Below, one piece after another: positions 44,929 through 53,671 of a stretch of 64,000 nucleotides of DNA. A program made the position numbers and the translations under genes. How positions within the stretch are numbered: the stretch's first letter is position 1; each line of letters opens with the position of its first letter. Location of the stretch: positions 1 through 64,000 of the forward strand of contig NZ_PJIL01000011.1 in NCBI RefSeq assembly GCF_002929335.1, given 5' to 3'. The notes beneath the pieces are model-generated. The model saw nothing but the letters and a program-made list of their open reading frames with translations, searched no databases and was not told the origin of the DNA. Origin of the DNA: Arthrobacter sp. Y81. GTDB taxonomy: Bacteria > Actinomycetota > Actinomycetes > Actinomycetales > Micrococcaceae.

Positions 44929-45735
44929 CTAGCCGAGCCCGGCCAGTCCGCCCAGCACCCGGAGATGATGTTCAAAAAGCGCGTCCGGGGCCGAGAAGGT
45001 GCCTGCTCCGTACTGCCCGAAGACTTCGAAGCTGACGGCTCCGAAAAGCGACGTCCACGCCAGTGCCCCGCGCGCCAGCAGGTCATCGGGCATGGCCAGG
45101 CCGAACTCCTCCCGGATGGCGAGCAGGTCTGGCGCGAGGAGGCCGGGAACCACAGGAACCCCACCTGCGGGCGCCCCGTCAGCCGGCGCCGCCTCGGCGC
45201 CCAGCGCGCCTGCCCGCCAGGCGGCGTCGAAGATGGCCATCAGGCTAAAGATCACCCGGGTCCCCGGTCCGGTAGTGCGCTCAGCCGGGGCCCGGTATCC
45301 CGGTACCGGGCTGCCGAAAAGCAGAGCATAGCGGGCGGGCTCGCGGACGGCCCAGCCGCGGACGGCGCGGCCCAGCGCCTGAAAACGCCCCATGAAGTCC
45401 GCTTCCGCCACGCGGCCGACGGCGGCATCCACCTCGTCACCGAGCTCGCCGTAGGCGTCGATCAGCAGAAGTGTCAGCAGTTCGTCCCGGTTTTCCACGT
45501 ACCGGTACACCGCGGAAGAGACAACACCAAGGTCACGGGCCACGGCCCGGAGCGACAGCGCGGCGGCGCCGTGGACGGCCAGGTGCTCCCGGCCCAGCCG
45601 GACGATATCGGCGATGGTCTGCGCCCTGGCGCGCTCCCGCGGCGTGCGGGGCGCCGGTGCGATGGCTTCGCCGGCGGCCGCGCCGGCCGAGCGGGGATGG
45701 CCGGGTGCGGGGGCGGAGGAATCAGGGACTGGCAT
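44929..45735 (-). CDS. TetR family transcriptional regulator
   Basis: The product is 268 residues. The helix-turn-helix lies at about 30-80 (IVRLGREHLAVHGAAALSLR, VARDLGVVSSAVYRYV). The ligand domain (about 90-265) has a WHG-like helix pattern (MGRFQALGRAVRGWAV). It is divergent from an NAD-binding epimerase gene; two palindromes in the gap are its probable operators. The ligand is unknown. Confidence 0.88.
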   Translation of the reverse strand: MPVPDSSAPAPGHPRSAGAAAGEAIAPAPRTPRERARAQTIADIVRLGREHLAVHGAAALSLRAVARDLGVVSSAVYRYVENRDELLTLLLIDAYGELGDEVDAAVGRVAEADFMGRFQALGRAVRGWAVREPARYALLFGSPVPGYRAPAERTTGPGTRVIFSLMAIFDAAWRAGALGAEAAPADGAPAGGVPVVPGLLAPDLLAIREEFGLAMPDDLLARGALAWTSLFGAVSFEVFGQYGAGTFSAPDALFEHHLRVLGGLAGLG

Positions 45736-45775
45736 GCGTCCAGCATTCCACGTATCAGAGCACTGTCAACAATTG

Positions 45776-45788
45776 AGAGCAGTGCTCT
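45776..45788. promoter_or_regulatory. Putative TetR operator 1
   Basis: AGAGCA-G-TGCTCT, a perfect 13-base palindrome with a free central base, in the divergent gap. Confidence 0.6.
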
Positions 45789-45822
45789 TGACATGCCGGC
45801 CCTCCAGGAGCATCCTTGTTTC

Positions 45823-45837
45823 GAGAGCACTGCTCTC
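45823..45837. promoter_or_regulatory. Putative TetR operator 2
   Basis: GAGAGCA-C-TGCTCTC, a perfect 15-base palindrome with the same core as operator 1. The two centres are 48 bases apart. Confidence 0.6.
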
Positions 45838-45917
45838 TTGAGCGAGAGCAGGCTGGCGGGCCAACCGCAGACTGCCCGATGAAGAGCAGAATGACATTCC
45901 AGAGGAAAGAGAAGCCA

Positions 45918-46847
45918 ATGCCCGAAATGTATGTGGTCACCGGCGCCGGTCCCGTTGGCTGGACCGTCGCGGAGCAACTTGCCGGCCAAGGCAAACGGGT
46001 GCGGATCCTGACCCGTTCCGGCAGCGGTCCCGAGCACCCCCTCATCGACAGGATGTCCGTGGACGTTTCCAGCCCCGGGCTGCTTGGCGAGGCTTTTGAC
46101 GGGGCGGCGGCCGTGTTCCACTGCATCCACGGCTCCGCCTACGCAGCGGAAGCGTGGCGAAAGGAACTCCCGCAAGCCGAGGAGGCCGTACTGGCGGCGG
46201 CAGGTAAGGCGGGCGCCGTCGTCGTATTTCCTGAAAGCCTGTATTCCTACAGCCAGCCGGATGCCGTCATGGCTGAAGGCAGCCCCCGGGAGGCGCAGGG
46301 CGGCAAGCGCGGTGTGCGCACCGAACTACTGAAGGCACGTGCAGCCTCCCCCACGAACACCGTGAGCGTCGTGGCGGGCGACTTCTTCGGTCCGCGGGTG
46401 CGGACCTCCCACGCCGGCGAACGCATCGTGCCGGCGGTGCTGGCCGGAAAGCGGCTGCTGGTGATCGGCAGCGCGGACCAGCCCCACTCCTTCACGTACA
46501 TACCGGACCTTGCCGCAGCCATGATCCGGGCGGCGCAGACGCCGGGGCTGTGGAACCGGGTGTGGCATGCCCCCACAGGCCCGGCCCTCACCCAGCGACA
46601 GCTCGCCTTCGCCTTCGCGGAAGCCGGCGGCGTGGCTGCCCCCAAAGTTGGCGCCATCCCCGGCTGGCTGCTGCGGATAATCGGTGTGTTCGCCCCCGGA
46701 ATGCGGGAGGTTGCCGAGATGCTCTACCAGTTCGAGCGGCCGTTCGTGATGGACTCCCGGGTGAGCGAAGCCAGCCTGGGCCTGCATCCGACTCCCCTGC
46801 CGGAGGCAGCGGCTGCCACGGTGGACTGGTGGCGGGCGCAGGATTGA
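45918..46847 (+). CDS. NAD(P)-dependent epimerase/dehydratase-like protein
   Basis: The product is 309 residues from ATG 45918. The nucleotide motif is VTGAGPVGWTVAEQLAGQG. A variant catalytic loop (PESLYSYSQP) stands where SDR members hold YxxxK, so it may be an atypical extended SDR. The C-terminal part resembles NAD-binding NmrA/epimerase proteins with a YIPDLAAAMIRAA segment. It is divergent from the TetR regulator and probably its target. Confidence 0.82.
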   Translation: MPEMYVVTGAGPVGWTVAEQLAGQGKRVRILTRSGSGPEHPLIDRMSVDVSSPGLLGEAFDGAAAVFHCIHGSAYAAEAWRKELPQAEEAVLAAAGKAGAVVVFPESLYSYSQPDAVMAEGSPREAQGGKRGVRTELLKARAASPTNTVSVVAGDFFGPRVRTSHAGERIVPAVLAGKRLLVIGSADQPHSFTYIPDLAAAMIRAAQTPGLWNRVWHAPTGPALTQRQLAFAFAEAGGVAAPKVGAIPGWLLRIIGVFAPGMREVAEMLYQFERPFVMDSRVSEASLGLHPTPLPEAAAATVDWWRAQD

Positions 46848-46869
46848 GGCTCCGGACGGTCGGCCGTGC

Positions 46870-49086
46870 CTAGCGGCGGCCGGCGGCCTCCGGTTCGGGT
46901 TCCTGGGTGCCGGCGTCCAGCTGTACCGCCTTATCCGGCTCCGGCCCGCTGAGCTTGCCGGGCCACCAGATCCGACGGCCCAGGTCATAGGACAGGGCCG
47001 GGACCAGCAGCGAGCGCACCAAAACAGTGTCCAGCAGGACACCGAACGCGACGATGAAGGCGAGCTGGACCAGGAACATGATGGGGATGACGCCCAGCGC
47101 CGCAAACGTTGCGGCGAGCACCACGCCCGCGGAGGTAATGACGCCGCCCGTCACGCCGAGGCCCCGCAGGATTCCCGGCCTGGTGCCGTGCTTGAGGGAC
47201 TCCTCGCGGACCCGGCTCATCAGGAAGATGTTGTAGTCCACGCCCAGCGCCACCAGGAACACAAAGCCGAACAGCGGCACCGTGGCGTCGGCGCCCGGGA
47301 ACCCGAAGATGTTGTTGAACACCAGGGCGGACACGCCCATGGCGGCGGCGTAGGAAAGAACCACCGAGGCCACCAGCAGGACCGGGGCCAGCACCGAGCG
47401 CAGCAGCAGCATCAGGATCACCAGGATGACGGCGAGCACCACGGGGATGATGGTCACCAGGTCCCGCTGGGCCGTGGTGTTGGTGTCCAGCGCCGTGGCC
47501 GTCACGCCGCCCACCAAGGCGCCGTCGTCGACCGCTTTGACGTTCTCGCGCAGCTTCACCACAACGTTCTCGGCGTCACCGGAGTCCGCCGCATAGTTCA
47601 GGGTCGCGTTGATCAGCACCTTGCCGTCCCGGACGCCGGGCGCCGTGGGTGCGCCAGGCGCGGCCTGCGAACCGCTGATGATGGGGACGCCGCCGTCCGC
47701 CAGCAGGTAGGCGTCGCCGACGCCGTCCGTCGCCTTGGTTTCCTCCAGCACATCCTCCGCCTTCGCCGCGTCAGCGACGATCACCACGGGGCTGCCGGAG
47801 CCGGCGTCGAAATGGCGCGCCAGGGCGTCCTGGCCGTCCACCGCGTTGGACGCCGTCAGGATGACGTCGGTCTGCGGCACACCGTTGGCCTTGAGCTGCA
47901 GGATGCCGCCGGAAGCCACCAGGAGCAGCAGCACGGAGGCCACCCAGACGGTCCGGGGCTGGCGGGAGACCAGCGAGCCGGTGGCGCGCCACAGCCCCTT
48001 CTGGCCTTCGAGGCCGGTGACCAGCTGCGGTTCACGCTCGGTTTCGGGCACCAGTTTGGGGCGGAACGGCCAGAAGGCGGCACGGCCCAGCAATGCCATC
48101 AGGGCCGGAAGCAGCGTGAGGGCCGCGAAGAGCGAACACAGGATGCCGGCGGCCGCCACCGGGCCCAGCGCCTTGTTGGAGTTGAGGTCGGAGAACAGCA
48201 GGCACAGCAGGGCGATGATCACCGTGGCGCCGGAGGCCAGGATGGGTTCAAAGGAGGCCTTCCAGGCAGTTAGGACTGCGGCGGTGCGGTTGGAGGTGTG
48301 AGTCAGCGCCTCCCGGAACCTGGCCACGTACAGCAGCGCGTAGTCCGTCGCGGCACCGATGACCAGGATGGAGAGGATGCCTTGGCTTTGGCCGCTTAGC
48401 TGGATCCAGCCGAGCTTGGCCATGCCGAACACCAGCAGGATGGCCGCACACAGCGCGAACACCGAGGTGAAAAGCACCGCGATGGGCAGGAGCAGGGAAC
48501 GGTAGACGATCAGCAGGATGATGAACACGGCGGCAAGGGCAACGAGCAGCAGGATGCCGTCGATGCCCGCGAAGGCGCTCACCAGATCCGCGGTCAGCCC
48601 CGCGGGACCCGTAACGAACGTCTGCATTCCCTCCGGAGCCGAAGCCTGCACCTCATCGCGAAGCTCCTGGACGATCTCCTTGACCTCGCCCGAGGAAGAT
48701 ATAGGTACAACAAACTGGACCGCCTTGCCGTCCTCCGACGGGATGGGGCCGACGACCGCGCTGCCTGCCTGCACTTCCTCGAGCTTGCCCTTGAGGACGG
48801 CGGCCTCGCCCAGCTGCGCAGGAGTGAAGGCGGAACCGCTTTCGACGACGATGACGGCCGGGATCTCATCCGAGTCCCTGAACTTTGCCTGCCAGTCCTG
48901 GGCCTCCGTGGCTTCCGCACCTGAGGGCAGGAACGCAGCCTGGTCGTTGGACGACACTTCGTCGAGCCGGCCGAAGGTGGGGCCGCCGACGCCGGCGATA
49001 GCCAGCCAGGTGATTACCAGCAACACGGGGACCAGCCAGCGGAGCCAGAACGGAACGCGCGCAGCGCCGGGATGTCTCTGTTTCAT
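46870..49086 (-). CDS. MMPL/RND family membrane transporter
   Basis: The product is 738 residues from ATG 49086, with AGAAGGA upstream. It has the MmpL pattern: one N-terminal membrane segment, an extracytoplasmic domain (about 40-170), five segments (about 175-350), a second domain and five more segments. The conserved stretches are GAATDYALLYVARFREAL and FVFLVALGVDYNIFLMSRVREE. Such proteins export lipids or drugs using the proton gradient. It is divergent from a MarR gene with a 19-base operator between. Confidence 0.9.
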   Translation of the reverse strand: MKQRHPGAARVPFWLRWLVPVLLVITWLAIAGVGGPTFGRLDEVSSNDQAAFLPSGAEATEAQDWQAKFRDSDEIPAVIVVESGSAFTPAQLGEAAVLKGKLEEVQAGSAVVGPIPSEDGKAVQFVVPISSSGEVKEIVQELRDEVQASAPEGMQTFVTGPAGLTADLVSAFAGIDGILLLVALAAVFIILLIVYRSLLLPIAVLFTSVFALCAAILLVFGMAKLGWIQLSGQSQGILSILVIGAATDYALLYVARFREALTHTSNRTAAVLTAWKASFEPILASGATVIIALLCLLFSDLNSNKALGPVAAAGILCSLFAALTLLPALMALLGRAAFWPFRPKLVPETEREPQLVTGLEGQKGLWRATGSLVSRQPRTVWVASVLLLLVASGGILQLKANGVPQTDVILTASNAVDGQDALARHFDAGSGSPVVIVADAAKAEDVLEETKATDGVGDAYLLADGGVPIISGSQAAPGAPTAPGVRDGKVLINATLNYAADSGDAENVVVKLRENVKAVDDGALVGGVTATALDTNTTAQRDLVTIIPVVLAVILVILMLLLRSVLAPVLLVASVVLSYAAAMGVSALVFNNIFGFPGADATVPLFGFVFLVALGVDYNIFLMSRVREESLKHGTRPGILRGLGVTGGVITSAGVVLAATFAALGVIPIMFLVQLAFIVAFGVLLDTVLVRSLLVPALSYDLGRRIWWPGKLSGPEPDKAVQLDAGTQEPEPEAAGRR

Positions 49087-49137
49087 GTGTCCTTCTGGTG
49101 TTTGCCTCGGCCGGGTAGAATCAACTCCACAATAGAC

Positions 49138-49156
49138 TATCTCTATCATAGAGATA
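49138..49156. promoter_or_regulatory. MarR-type operator between the MMPL and MarR genes
   Basis: TATCTCTAT-C-ATAGAGATA is a perfect 19-base palindrome around a central C, 52 bases before the MMPL start and 95 before the MarR start. An AT-rich palindrome of this form is typical of MarR operators. Confidence 0.8.
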
Positions 49157-49250
49157 AGTGAAGGCCGGAAATCGTGCCGGACGGGCTTTGAGTGAGAGAA
49201 TCTTCGCTAGGCCGGAGCATTTGCGAAGCCACTGCAGAAGGAGGGTCGCC

Positions 49251-49814
49251 GTGTCAGAAGAGTCATCCGAACGGCCCGAACCGGCTGCACCCCAGGGCCT
49301 TGTCCGGCTGCTGCAGGAGTTCACCCTTGAGGCCAACCGGTATGTGGACTCCGCCGGTGCGCGCAATGACATGCACCGCACGGACCTCAACGCCCTGGCC
49401 GTGATCATGCGGCACACGGCCAAGGACCAGATCGTCACCCCCGGCGTGCTCCGGAAGGAACTGAACCTCAGCTCGCCGGCCACCACGGCGCTGATCGACC
49501 GGCTTTACGGCTCGGGACACGTGGTGCGCGAACGCCAGGGAGCCGACCGCAGGCAGGTCCAGCTTCGCATGACACCCAAGGCCTACCGCGACGGCGGCGC
49601 CATGTTCCTGCCGCTCGCCCGCCACATGGGCGCCGCCATGGCGGAGTTCACCGCGGCGGAGCTGGACGTCGCCGCCCGCTTCATGGAATCCATGATCGGG
49701 GCGACTATCAGCGCAGCACAGGAAGCGGCCGCGCAGGAACCCGCAGGAACCGCGCCCCCGACCACACCGCAGCCGCGGCCAGTAGCGCCGGAACCGCCAG
49801 CGCCCAGCCGCTGA
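49251..49814 (+). CDS. MarR family transcriptional regulator
   Basis: The product is 187 residues from GTG 49251, preceded by AAGGAGGG; the upstream in-frame ATG at 49158 overlaps the operator region. The winged helix is visible in VTPGVLRKELNLSSPATTALIDRLYGSGHVVRERQGADRR. The C-terminal 40 residues are Pro/Ala/Glu-rich and not family-typical. They overlap the end of the convergent amino-acid permease gene by 107 bases. It probably represses the divergent MMPL gene and itself. Confidence 0.88.
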   Translation: MSEESSERPEPAAPQGLVRLLQEFTLEANRYVDSAGARNDMHRTDLNALAVIMRHTAKDQIVTPGVLRKELNLSSPATTALIDRLYGSGHVVRERQGADRRQVQLRMTPKAYRDGGAMFLPLARHMGAAMAEFTAAELDVAARFMESMIGATISAAQEAAAQEPAGTAPPTTPQPRPVAPEPPAPSR

Positions 49815-50994
49815 ACAGCAGGATCAGCAGCATCACCCCCGCAGCGACGATAACGCCATACCAGGCCGGCGTTCCGGGCCGCAGCAGCCGGGTGCCCGCC
49901 GCGAGGCCGAAGGCCGTCACGGCTGTGAAGCACGCCGAGGCAGCGCCGATCTGGAACTGCATGCTGGCCAGCCCGGCGACCGCCGCCCCGAAGGACAGGA
50001 ATGTCATCCCGGCCAGGACAGCGAGGCTCACGGAAGGCACCTCGCCCGGCCCGCCGCCGCGCGCCATCGCCGGCGGCAGCACGCCGTCGGCCGCCAGCCG
50101 GGCACCGAGCCGGCTCGCGCCGGCGATGAATGTGTTGAGCGGGCCGAACGTCAGCACAGCCGCGGCAACCGCGGTCAGCGGGGCCGCCAGCGGCCCCAGC
50201 CCCTTTTCGAGCAGGTCGGCGACCGGCACCGGGCTTCCGGGCAGGGCCGGGCCCAGCACGGCCACCGAGGCTGCCACGACGCCGATGTACACCACCCCAA
50301 CGACGACGAGCGTCAGCCACGTGGCGCGCTTGAGGTCTCGGCCGGGATCCCGGAACTCGGCCGCCAGGTGCGTCACCGCCTCCCATCCCGCGAAGCAGAA
50401 GAACAGCAGGCTCGCCACTCCGCCCACTGCCCAGTAGCCCTGCGGCGCGAAGGGCTGGAAGTTCTCCGCTTTGGCAAAGGGTGCGGCCACGGCAACGGCG
50501 AGCGCCAGCAGCGCCACGAGCAGGACCATCAGCACCAGCTGGAGGCGGCTGGACAGCTTGATTCCGACGGCGTTGCTCGCGAATCCGGCCGCCAGCAGCA
50601 GCGCCGCGGCCACCAGCGCGGTCCCGTGTCCGCCGCCCAGCGCATTGGCGATGTAGTTGCCGCCGATCACCGCGGTGGCGGGCGCGCCGAACGGGATGGC
50701 GAAGTAGAACAGGTAGCCGGCCACCACGGAGGCGCGGCGCCCGAAGGCCCTGGTGACAAAGTGGGCGATCCCGCCGGCGTCGGGCTCCTGGCGGCTCATC
50801 TCAGCGAAACTGAAGGCGACGGGCGTGCAGAACACCAGCAGGGCGGCCCATGCGAGCAGCGAGGCCGGGCCCGCTTCCCGGGCGGCGATGGCCGGGAGCA
50901 CCAGGATGCCCGATCCGAGGATTGCTCCCACGTAGATGCCTGTTGCCCTGAACAGCCCGAGCCCTGCCGGATTGCTGGATTTGTTGTTTCCCAC
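49708..50994 (-). CDS. APC superfamily amino acid permease
   Basis: The product is about 428 residues from GTG 50994; an ATG at 51093 would add a 33-residue polar tail. About twelve membrane segments start with GLFRATGIYVGAILGSGILVLPA, including the GxxxGSGI substrate-binding loop of the APC family. Further marks are PVAFSFAEMSRQEPDAGG and LLFFCFAGWEAVTHLAAEF. It exchanges or imports amino acids; the substrate is unknown. Its 3' end overlaps the convergent MarR gene by 107 bases. Confidence 0.87.
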   Translation of the reverse strand: MGNNKSSNPAGLGLFRATGIYVGAILGSGILVLPAIAAREAGPASLLAWAALLVFCTPVAFSFAEMSRQEPDAGGIAHFVTRAFGRRASVVAGYLFYFAIPFGAPATAVIGGNYIANALGGGHGTALVAAALLLAAGFASNAVGIKLSSRLQLVLMVLLVALLALAVAVAAPFAKAENFQPFAPQGYWAVGGVASLLFFCFAGWEAVTHLAAEFRDPGRDLKRATWLTLVVVGVVYIGVVAASVAVLGPALPGSPVPVADLLEKGLGPLAAPLTAVAAAVLTFGPLNTFIAGASRLGARLAADGVLPPAMARGGGPGEVPSVSLAVLAGMTFLSFGAAVAGLASMQFQIGAASACFTAVTAFGLAAGTRLLRPGTPAWYGVIVAAGVMLLILLFSGWALAVPALLAAAAVWSGARFLRVPARPLPVLR

Positions 50995-51122
50995 TCCTCC
51001 AATCTTCCGCAGAACGTCGGGCCGCAGAAGCGGGGAAACTGACGACGAGGCACCATAAACTGCCTGTTTTCGTTCCGCCCGGCTGCCGCGCATTTTCCCC
51101 CACGGCGCTGTAGCGTTTCCTT

Positions 51123-51938
51123 ATGAGTGCGCAGCAGCCTGAAGATGTGTACACGCATGGCCACCACGAGTCAGTGGTCCGTGCCCATGCCTCGCGGACC
51201 GCCGAGAATTCAGCCGCGTTCGTCATCCCCTACCTCACACCGGGGGCGTCCGTGCTGGACGTCGGCTGCGGACCGGGCAGCATCACCTGCGATTTCGCCG
51301 GCCTGGTGGCGCCGGGGCACGTGACCGGGCTGGACCGCTCCCCGGATGTGATCGCCCACGCCACCGCCCTTGCCTCCGAGCGCGGGGTGGAGAATGTCGA
51401 GTTCCTGGCCGGCAACATCTATGACCTCGACTTCGAGGACGAAACGTTCGACGTCGTCCACGCCCACCAGGTGCTCCAGCACCTGACGGATCCCGTCGAG
51501 GCCCTGCGCGAGATGCGCCGGGTGGCAAAACCGGGCGGCATTGTGGCAGTGCGGGACGCCGATTTCCACGGGATGAGCTGGTACCCCGCCATCCCGGAAC
51601 TGGACGAGTGGATGGAGCTCTACCAGCGCATTGCCCGGCGCAACGGCGCGGAGCCCGATGCCGGCCGCCGGCTGGTCTCCTGGGCGCAGGCCGCAGGGTT
51701 CACCGACGTGGCACCCACCAGCAGCAACTGGCTGTATGCCACCGGCCAGCAGCGCCGATGGCAGGCCCGGGTCTGGGGCGAGCGTGTGCTGCACTCGGCA
51801 TTCGCGGACCAGGCCCTGGAATACGGCTTCGCCAACGCGGCGGACCTGGCCCGGATCTCGGCGGGATGGCACCGCTGGGGCTCCACGGACGACGGCTGGT
51901 TCCTGATCCCCAACGGCGAAATCATCGCGCGGGCCTAG
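51123..51938 (+). CDS. Class I SAM-dependent methyltransferase
   Basis: The product is 271 residues. Motif I is VLDVGCGPGSITCDFA and motif II is the acidic loop near VTGLDRSPDVIAHA. Post-I and motif III are FDVVHAHQVLQHL and MRRVAKPGGIVAV. The C-terminal 80 residues are a helical Trp-rich cap (RRWQARVWGERVL, ISAGWHRWG). The overall form is UbiE/Methyltransf_11 like, with substrate unknown. Its ATG lies 128 bases from the permease GTG, or 29 if the longer permease start is right. Confidence 0.88.
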   Translation: MSAQQPEDVYTHGHHESVVRAHASRTAENSAAFVIPYLTPGASVLDVGCGPGSITCDFAGLVAPGHVTGLDRSPDVIAHATALASERGVENVEFLAGNIYDLDFEDETFDVVHAHQVLQHLTDPVEALREMRRVAKPGGIVAVRDADFHGMSWYPAIPELDEWMELYQRIARRNGAEPDAGRRLVSWAQAAGFTDVAPTSSNWLYATGQQRRWQARVWGERVLHSAFADQALEYGFANAADLARISAGWHRWGSTDDGWFLIPNGEIIARA

Positions 51939-51980
51939 TTTCATCGGCTCGATCCGGGACCCGGCTTCCGGCGGACCGGG

Positions 51981-52754
51981 CTAGCCTTCCCGTGCGGGAA
52001 GCGTCACGCTCGCGGACTCTCCTATTCCCATGCCGGCGGTGAACCCGACGACCCCGATTTCGACCGCCCTGCCCCGGTGGACATCCGTCATGGACGCAGT
52101 CCGCTCGTTGCCCTCCACCATCCCGGCCGGAATGCCGTCCACGGTCAGGCCCCAGCGGTAGGGTTCATCCGTTCCGCTCGGCTCCCATGAAATTTGGACG
52201 GTGCTCACGTCTCCGGCGTCCGCAGTGACTACAACGGTGACGTTGAGGGGCGCCGCCGGCAGCCCGTCCCTGGGTCCCCGTCCGATGTGCACGGCGGCGG
52301 ACGCCGTCGACGACCCTCCCGTGAAGAAGGTGATCCTGACTTCCGCGGTTCCTTCAAACGCTTGATTGAACGTATGCGCCGCCACCGGAACCGGACCGAC
52401 CTCGTCAATCACGCCGTCGCCGTCAAAGTCCCATTCGTATCGCGCAGCACTGACCCCCGCCGGCAAGGACGGGGAGACGTCGAAGGTGATCTTCTGGCCT
52501 GGCATGGCGTAATAGTCAGGGTGGCGGAACGCCGCCTGAGGGAGTGGTGCAGCGGGCTCAGAGTCCGCCGCGGCCCCTTTGTTCATGATGTCCGTAATCG
52601 GACCCTGGGTGGCGGCCGGACCCCGGGCCGGGCTGGAGGAGGCCGCTGTCGTTTGCTCCTCCGGGCTCTGCCTGGACGCTGCATCAGGAAGCGCGCAGGA
52701 GGCCGCCGCCATCAGGACCGCTCCTGCGAAAATGGTTCCGACAATCCTGTTCAT
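51981..52754 (-). CDS. Secreted lipoprotein with a PKD-like domain
   Basis: The product is 257 residues from ATG 52754 (GGGGGAG upstream). The signal peptide has lipobox AASC near residue 20. A Ser/Ala/Thr/Gln linker precedes a PKD-like beta-sandwich (about 75-155) with YEWDFDGDGVIDEVG. A fibronectin-type-III-like second domain (about 160-255) follows (VQISWEPSGTDEPYRWGLTV). The role is unknown, probably binding at the cell surface. Confidence 0.78.
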   Translation of the reverse strand: MNRIVGTIFAGAVLMAAASCALPDAASRQSPEEQTTAASSSPARGPAATQGPITDIMNKGAAADSEPAAPLPQAAFRHPDYYAMPGQKITFDVSPSLPAGVSAARYEWDFDGDGVIDEVGPVPVAAHTFNQAFEGTAEVRITFFTGGSSTASAAVHIGRGPRDGLPAAPLNVTVVVTADAGDVSTVQISWEPSGTDEPYRWGLTVDGIPAGMVEGNERTASMTDVHRGRAVEIGVVGFTAGMGIGESASVTLPAREG

Positions 52755-52946
52755 CGACTCCCCCAAGTCATGGGCGGCACCATAGCGAAGCAGCCTTGTG
52801 CCGCTGCACCCGGGAAACCGAGGGCGGCTGAATGAATCGTAGCTTCGCACGGCCCGTATGTCTGTAGCGGAGACCATCGTCTGCAGCCGCGGACGGCTCC
52901 AGTAGCGAGAGAATTACCCCACGCATCCCGCCCCTAAACTGGATTG

Positions 52947-53570
52947 GTGCAATCCTCCCTTTGGCTGGCCCTGGCCGGCGCCGGCGTCCTGATCAGCTTC
53001 ACTCCCGGGGCCGGTGCCATCAACACCATGAGCAACTCGCTGAATTCGGGATTCCGGCGGTCCATCTGGGGAATCCTGGGCCAGCAGGCTGCACTGGTGG
53101 TCCACGTGCTGATCGTGGCATTGGGCGTGGGCGTCCTGGTGGCCAGCTCCCCCGTGGCATTCAACGTGATCCGGTATGCAGGGGCCGCCTATCTGGTCTA
53201 CCTTGGCATCCGGCAGTTCCTGCACAAGCCCGACCTGGACCAGGAGAAAGCGGCCGAACTCCGCAACGAACCGGCCCCCTCCATGTTCCGCCGCGGCCTG
53301 TGGGTCAATCTGCTGAACCCCAAAGCCATCATCTTTTTCCTGGCCTTCATGCCGCAGTTCATCCGGCCGGAACAGCCGCTGCTGCCCCAGTATTTGGTCC
53401 TGACTGCCACCGTGGTGATCATCGACATCCTGGTCATGTGGTTCTTCTTCGCCGCCGCGGCCAAATCGTTCCAGCGGTTCACGCACAACGCGCGCGGGCA
53501 GAAGATCCTGAACCGGACGTTCGGCGTGCTGTTCGTGGCCGTCGGGATCATGCTCGCCCTGATCCACTAG
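52947..53570 (+). CDS. LysE/RhtB family amino acid exporter
   Basis: The product is 207 residues from the GTG at 52947 (a TTG at 52944 is in frame). Five or six membrane segments, with SFTPGAGAINTMSNSLNSGFRRSIWGILGQQ as the start and NLLNPKAIIFFLAFMPQFI in the middle, are the LysE/RhtB signature. It exports amino acids or related small molecules. It is a single gene, convergent with the CoA-ligase gene across a strong hairpin. Confidence 0.9.
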   Translation: MQSSLWLALAGAGVLISFTPGAGAINTMSNSLNSGFRRSIWGILGQQAALVVHVLIVALGVGVLVASSPVAFNVIRYAGAAYLVYLGIRQFLHKPDLDQEKAAELRNEPAPSMFRRGLWVNLLNPKAIIFFLAFMPQFIRPEQPLLPQYLVLTATVVIIDILVMWFFFAAAAKSFQRFTHNARGQKILNRTFGVLFVAVGIMLALIH

Positions 53571-53626
53571 CAGCAGGGTTACAAAAGCGGGGCCGCAACT
53601 GTCCGTTCGCGCTTTAAGACCAGACG

Positions 53627-53664
53627 GCCCGAACCCGGATCCATGCCAGGATCCGGGTTCGGGC
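53627..53664. terminator. Bidirectional terminator hairpin
   Basis: A 16-bp perfect stem (53627-53642 with 53649-53664) with a 6-base loop lies between the LysE and CoA-ligase genes. A 17-bp direct repeat (53595-53611 and 53680-53696) brackets it, the second copy coding for the ligase C-terminus. Confidence 0.75.
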
Positions 53665-53671
53665 TGTTTGG

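Noticed and set aside
45788..45816. TTGACA as a strong promoter for the epimerase gene
   Set aside because: The -35 is perfect, but the only -10 at 17 bases (CATCCT) is poor, so the start cannot be fixed.
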